A DNA stretch of 21,056 nucleotides, from positions 205,107 to 226,162 of the forward strand of contig PS015012.1 of the NCBI GenBank assembly GCA_048213135.1, in the 5' to 3' direction. The position numbers and the translations under genes were made by a program. Below the pieces are notes generated by a model. That model was not told the origin of the DNA. It searched no databases and worked only from the letters and a program-made list of their open reading frames with translations. Below, piece by piece: positions 18,950-21,056 of this stretch (within the stretch, counting starts at the first letter, position 1; each line of letters opens with the position of its first letter). The stretch is from Reclinomonas americana ATCC 50394 (Eukaryota > Jakobida > Jakobea > Jakobida).

Positions 18950-20082
18950 TCAGTTTCGCAGCGAAACGAGGACCTCATCGAACACACGCTTCGGTGCATC
19001 GGTGAAGAACATGGTGGCGAACACGTGCGTGCCAAACACCGGGTGGCTCAACACCTTGCAGCAGCCGAGCTCGACCACATCCATACCAAAATGCACGTAG
19101 CGATCGTCGGTCTCGAACAGCGTCGTGCTCGTGTGCGCTCCACGAGCCTGCGCACCAGCGTGTGAGTCACGGGCAGCAAGCTCCCTTTTCACAGGAATAA
19201 AACGCAACAGGTTGTCCACAGCCGGCATCAATGTAATCGGCCCAGTAGCCCTGCTCCTCCAGCGCCGCCACAAGTCGCGATCCGAGACGCTCAAACTGCA
19301 CTTGGCATGTCAGCCACATTCACAACACCACTATCACCACCAGACGACGACGCAACATTCTCATACAGCCGCTCGCGCTCCTGCTCAACCTCGCCGCCCC
19401 ACGTGCTCATGTCGTGCGCGGTCCGTTGTGAGACAGTCGCCACTGTGAGATCGGTCACATCGCGATCCGGGAACAAGTCGGCCAGATCGCGGCGCACGTG
19501 GCGCGGGCACGGGAACGACTTGAGCTCGACCTGCACACCGCATGCAGACTTAGCGTGCGTGCACGTCGACAGCGTGCGCACGCTGCTGCACGCCCTCTCA
19601 CCTCCGTGTCATTCTCCACCACGTCGACCACAAACGGCTTGTCGGCGTGGTAAATGAGGGGATTATCCTCGGGCTTGATGGTCGGCAGCTCCATTCCCGA
19701 CGGCACCGCAGGTCCCACCGCCTCAGTCGCCTACCCGACACACCACAGAATGAGCACAAGAGTGATGAGCGCGCTTCTTTTGGTGAGTGGCAACGCAACA
19801 CGAGCAGCGCGCAGCCACGATCCCACAGCCACTGCCGGTGCAACGACAGGTGTCACCACAGAAGGAGGAGGGGCGCTGCGCACAGAAGCACCAGCGGCCT
19901 GACGCGAGGCTGCACACAAAAGATGCGATCAGTGCGTGTGTGTGCATGGAATCCTCGACCGCGCACGTGTGTGTGTGTGTGTGTGTGTCTCGCACACCAG
20001 CAGAGGGAACTCCCGTCACTGGTGCCTCACGTGTGAACAAGTTGCGAGTGCCGTTGCGTAGGGCCTGAGCAGCGCGTCGCAT
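18950..20082 (-). CDS. MMADHC: MMADHC (cblD) cobalamin-trafficking protein
   Basis: Six exons chain to 261 codons: 20082-19998, 19909-19800, 19730-19602, 19530-19357, 19295-19209 and 19147-18950 (TGA). In animals MMADHC works with MMACHC to route vitamin B12 to methionine synthase in the cytosol or methylmalonyl-CoA mutase in mitochondria. The match to human is strong: PCPRHVRRDLADLFP, TVATVSQRTAHDMSTWGGEV, EEQGYWADYID, TLFETDDRYVHFGMDVVE, LGCCKVLSHPVFGTHV. The GCCKV cysteines are kept; one is reported to coordinate cobalamin in the human protein. The N-terminus MRRAAQALRNGTRNLFTR is Arg-rich and lacks acidic residues, like a mitochondrial leader. At 260 aa it is slightly shorter than the human protein (296). 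Three of five introns use GTTGCG donors. It is convergent with the 16726 gene and divergent from the MED4-like gene. Confidence 0.96.
19967..19988. repeat. (GT)n microsatellite in MMADHC intron 1
   Basis: About 11 GT units (CA in the sense transcript) lie just inside the donor of intron 19910-19997. Confidence 0.85.
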
Positions 20083-20205
20083 GCGTGTAAACGAAATGAA
20101 GAGGACAAGGACCAGCCGGCCGTTCTTCATTCATCATCGTCGTCCTCATCAGCATCATCGTCGTCTTCCTCCGAGTCCGACGACGAGTCAAACAACGAGA
20201 ATGAG
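20083..20205. promoter_or_regulatory. Bidirectional spacer between MMADHC and the MED4-like gene (123 bp)
   Basis: It lies between divergent ATGs at 20082 (-) and 20206 (+). It holds a TCA/TCG/TCC-rich tract (20127-20180) that reads poly-Ser on plus and an Asp/Glu-rich tail on minus. I treat it as 5' leader, with low certainty. Confidence 0.35.
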
Positions 20206-21056
20206 ATGCGCGCCACTGCAGCATCCGACGACGCCACACCCACAGTCGCTCCCGAGCTGGCCCACGGACCGACAGCCGCAGCCGCCGACGTTGCAGCTCC
20301 AGCACTACCTGCTGCAGCTGCNNNNNNNNNNNNNNNNNNNNNNNNNNNNNNNNNNNNNNNNNNNNNNNNNNNNNNNNNNNNNNNNNNNNNNNNNNNNNNN
20401 NNNNNNNNNNNNNNNNNNNNNNNNNNNNNNNNNNNNNNNNNNNNNNNNNNNNNNNNNNNNNNNNNNNNNNNNNNNNNNNNNNNNNNNNNNNNNNNNNNNN
20501 NNNNNNNNNNNNNNNNNNNNNNNNNNNNNNNNNNNNNNNNNNNNNNNNNNNNNNNNNNNNNNNNNNNNCGCGCGCAGATGCACTGATTACGCGCTTTGCA
20601 CGGCGTGTGGGCACTGCGCAGCTGCGTCTGTCGACCGAGGTGCACAACCAGCGACCAGTGCTGGAGGCGGCCACAGTCAAGGCCAGCAGCCCGCGCACAC
20701 TAGACGAGATACTCTCGTTTGGGAAGCGCTTGTCGGCGGCGGCCTCGGCGCCACCGGGATGGGAGGAGGGCCAGATGCTGCCCGACACTGCGCTGTCGCC
20801 GCACCCACCAGTGGATATGGCACGCATGTCGCTGCTCAATCGCGCCACGGAGGAGCTGGTGCAGGAGGAGATGTTTTTGAGGAAACGCAGAAAGGTAATG
20901 GCGGCGGCGGCCGACGATCTCGACGGGGAGGTTGGTGGTGCAGAGGGCGCGTCGGCGGCTGGTGGTGTGCTGGGCGGAGGCGCGTATCGGCGGCATCGAT
21001 TGGCGGCCGATGCCATGGACGAGCTGAGTGATGAGGAGGAAGGGGGCGACGAGACT
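20206..21056 (+). CDS. MED4: Mediator complex subunit 4-like protein (partial, with N gap)
   Basis: From 20571 a plus-strand frame stays open to the window end: DALITRFARRVGTAQLRLST, then KASSPRTLDEILSFGKRLS, AASAPPGWEEG, SPHPPVDMARMSLLN, and an acidic end LSDEEEGGDET. The block 'DEILSFGKRLSAAASAPPGW...PPVDMARMSLL' fits MED4, where 'EIIKYAHRIS...P..W....P.P.D.EMR..LL' follows an N-terminal coiled coil and precedes an acidic tail. MED4 is a middle-module Mediator subunit that bridges activators and RNA polymerase II. The start at 20206 (MRATAASDDATPTV) is inferred, since 247 N separate it from the certain part. A GTAATG at 20895 could be a donor, but the frame stays open without splicing. Confidence 0.65.
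20322..20568. other. Assembly gap (247 N) in the MED4-like gene
   Basis: It lies between the Ala/Pro-rich putative N-terminus and the helical core, so the expected coiled-coil segment is probably hidden here. Confidence 0.95.

Noticed and set aside
20127-20321. Minus-strand frame ending in an acidic tail (DSSSDSEEDDDDADEDDDDE, stop 20127)
   Set aside because: It would need a separate gene hidden in the gap, antisense to the MED4-like gene and 45 bp from the MMADHC start. A low-complexity TCN tract explains it.
1-21056. Transposable elements, viral insertions, tRNA or rRNA genes
   Set aside because: No transposase, reverse transcriptase or integrase motifs, terminal repeats, cloverleaf or rRNA-like blocks were seen on either strand.

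Overview
The window is nuclear DNA of a GC-rich, intron-dense eukaryote. Genes are broken by dozens of short introns (mostly 56-90 bp), codons are G/C-ending, CA/TG microsatellites sit inside introns, and there are three assembly gaps (N runs at 11695-12332, 12766-12871 and 20322-20568). There are no bacterial operons, Shine-Dalgarno sites or rRNA/tRNA genes that I can see. I cannot name the species. The gene content (HAP40-like, MMADHC, Mediator subunit, single-domain FAD synthase) fits a free-living protist. I rebuilt the exon models by hand from splice phase and protein similarity. The long reading frames in this GC-rich DNA are otherwise misleading, because most are antisense or cross-intron shadows.

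Seven genes alternate strictly in strand (+ - + - + - +), giving convergent and divergent pairs with almost no intergenic DNA. (1) 1-10125 (+): a gene open at its 5' end, whose N-terminal part resembles HAP40 (F8A1, the huntingtin partner) and which continues through 36 introns into a roughly 2300-residue Ser/Pro/Ala-rich disordered tail. (2) 10156-12693 (-): a DEAD-box RNA helicase, DDX59/DDX52-like. (3) 12708-13995 (+): FAD synthase. (4) 14169-16559 (-): an unrecognised 520-aa protein carrying five copies of a degenerate 'PPFG...MGYE...LLSYI' repeat. (5) 16726-18811 (+): an unrecognised 559-aa coiled-coil/poly-Gln protein. (6) 18950-20082 (-): MMADHC (cblD), a cobalamin-trafficking protein with a mitochondrial-type leader. 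(7) 20206 to the window end (+): a Mediator subunit 4-like protein, partial.

The genes do not form one pathway. FAD synthase and MMADHC are cofactor metabolism, the helicase and MED4 are RNA/transcription functions, and HAP40 is linked in animals to huntingtin and early endosomes.

The most unusual signal is at the splice sites. About 40% of the donors I modelled have T at +3, and 13 of roughly 66 introns start with GTTGCG (usually GTTGCGT). Two of these lie in MMADHC, and removing them restores ungapped alignment with the human protein. One lies in a conserved helicase block. Other candidates for follow-up are the HAP40-plus-giant-tail architecture, the new repeat in gene 4, a shared TGTAA motif after four stop codons, and a helicase gap that seems to hide almost no coding sequence.
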